This document shows, in pieces, positions 62,855 through 64,000 of a stretch of 64,000 nt of DNA. The notes beneath the pieces are model-generated. The model had not been told where the DNA came from and ran no database searches. It saw nothing but the letters and a program-made list of their open reading frames with translations. Origin of the DNA: Meira nashicola (taxonomy: Eukaryota; Basidiomycota; Exobasidiomycetes; Exobasidiales; Brachybasidiaceae); contig BCJU01000003.1 in NCBI GenBank assembly GCA_001600355.1, positions 2,794,519 to 2,858,518 on the forward strand, written 5' to 3'. Position 1 is the stretch's first letter; the number at the start of each line of letters is the position of its first letter. Position numbers and translations under genes: made by a program.

Positions 62855-63672
62855 CTATTCCAAACGAGGCAAAGGGAAAACGGGTAAAACACGGATTCCT
62901 TCTTCGTTAAGGATTACAGCAAGGGCAGAATACCATAAACTTACACCAACGATGATGAATAAAGCACCAGCAGCTTTTTGAGCGTTTATCATTGGATAAT
63001 TGAGATAAACGGCACCTTGAACGATTGCGGCGATAACGATTAAGAAAGCAGAAAAAGCGACTGGAACTGCAGTTCGTAAAGAAGCCAAAAAGAGTAAGAA
63101 AACTGGAATCATTGCACCAAAGAATAAAATACCAGTTGCTTTATATAAAAGAACGATTGTCATTAATTCATTTCCGCCTGCTTCTTCTGCATAAGCAGCT
63201 TTAATTCCAGTCCAAGGAATAAAGATCATTGATAAACCACCTAATAAACCTGCTAACGTTCCTGCTGCAGTTGCTAAAAAAGTATTTCCTTCTGCGAAAG
63301 AAAACATTGATGCAGTCATAACTGCAATTCCTCCTAAAGGTAAACCAACGTTTAAATAAATTTGAGGATTTTGTAATCCACGAACTTCAACTAAGACTAA
63401 ACCTAGAACTAATAAAGAAGCACCAACACCGATTGCGAATACTGGGAAAGGGCTGTAAAATATGAATTTAGTCAATATTTCATTCTACTATATAGCTTTT
63501 TTTTTAAAACTCACTTTGCAATTCTACGATGATAAGTTGGTAAACCTTTTTGTTGACTATCATATTCATTACGAGTAACAATCTTTGTCAATCTTTGACC
63601 GCCTGCGATAGTATGTTCAGGTGCATGTGGATCAGGGTGCAAACCCATTTGTTCTTTAAGTGTTCTACTCAT
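62855..63672 (-). CDS. AceTr-family (GPR1/FUN34/YaaH) transporter, spliced
   Basis: Exon 1 is 63515-63672 and exon 2 is 62855-63452, joined across a 62-nt phase-2 intron (GTGAGT donor, CAG acceptor), giving 251 aa. Exon 1 supplies the cytosolic N-terminus (MSRTLKEQMGLHPDP...), which frames exon 2 to read NPFPVFAIG. The family fold is six helices; EGNTFLATAAGT and IPWTGIKAAY (exon 2) match the AceTr core that moves acetate or ammonium across membranes. The usual entry motif NPAPLGL is replaced by NPFPVFA, so substrate may differ. Without the exon the protein would lack its N-terminal cytosolic segment. It is convergent with the seven-helix gene. Confidence 0.88.
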
Positions 63673-64000
63673 TTTGATGAAATAAAAACACTAAGATGGC
63701 GGTGATGATGATGATGATTGTACTTGTGGAATAAGTTTTTTAATGATGATGATGATGATGATGGTAAGGAAAATGATTGGGGTATATAATTGGTAAACTT
63801 TTGCGGGGTGAATAGGATTACATGGTCACTTACTCTTACGTTTACGATCAGACCATTTGTCTACATATATTGTCATCCTCTTATCTTCTGCACTTCTTCA
63901 CTGATCTCCGCAATTGAATCGGCTTATGCAGACAATAAGACACATTCTTTACTTAAATTCAATCTAACGGGAATTGTGACGCATCGGAAAACAATTAAAA
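63673..64000. other. Promoter side of AceTr gene at right edge
   Basis: No gene seen. It holds two trinucleotide repeats (about 63702-63718 and 63743-63763) and pyrimidine-rich sequence near 63870-63900. Confidence 0.45.
63743..63763 (+). repeat. (ATG)7 trinucleotide microsatellite
   Basis: Seven perfect ATG units, with a shorter GATGATG run 25 bp to the left; both lie just upstream of the AceTr transporter start. Confidence 0.85.

Overview
The window is eukaryotic nuclear DNA, most likely from a basidiomycete fungus. Intron-poor genes of Ustilaginomycotina type fit best, but that rank is an inference and was not tested. Evidence: very long uninterrupted reading frames for conserved fungal proteins (FAB1, COG6, RIC1, ORC1, ALG9, COX15); short spliceosomal introns (62-96 nt) with GTGAGT/GTAAGT donors, all close to gene 5' ends; an intron-containing tRNA-Arg; a translin-associated factor X gene, which budding yeast lacks; and an M36 fungalysin. 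Base composition looks AT-rich, roughly 40% GC by eye. I saw no transposase, reverse transcriptase, CRISPR array or viral gene.

Layout. 1-2.4 kb: the 5' part of an unrecognised gene running off the left edge, then tRNA-Arg(ACG). 2.4-12.1 kb: FAB1-like lipid kinase, small aldo-keto reductase, ELG1 clamp unloader. 12.8-13.8 kb: two tiny tandem, paralogous, spliced genes for secreted cysteine-rich peptides. 13.8-19 kb: COG6 and a secreted fungalysin, divergent. 19-30.7 kb: COX15, RIC1, DUG1-type dipeptidase, TRAX, a free-standing hydantoinase/oxoprolinase B protein, and proteasome subunit PRE5 with a 12-codon first exon. 31-39.2 kb: SRP receptor beta, DUF92/TMEM19 protein, ORC1, ALG9. 39.2-43.3 kb: a 4.1-kb gene-free leader before a GATA factor. 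45.8-50 kb: a Sec14/CRAL-TRIO-IML2 fusion. 51.7-63.7 kb: C2H2 factor, MFS transporter, a seven-helix protein with a long tail, and a spliced AceTr-family transporter.

Most genes are housekeeping. Secretion and Golgi traffic recur (COG6, RIC1, SRP102, ALG9), as does DNA replication (ELG1, ORC1, each with a close pair of ACGCGT boxes upstream). The accessory content is the cysteine-rich peptide pair near the fungalysin, the Sec14-IML2 fusion, the stand-alone HyuB protein and the seven-helix protein. A palindromic octamer, TGCATGCA, recurs at seven intergenic loci, most of them just upstream of start codons.

Several starts were revised by reading the sequence: FAB1 (2447), fungalysin (16444), DUF92 (33400) and ORC1 (33858) begin at an internal ATG, while PRE5, the AceTr transporter and the C2H2 factor gain a 5' exon.
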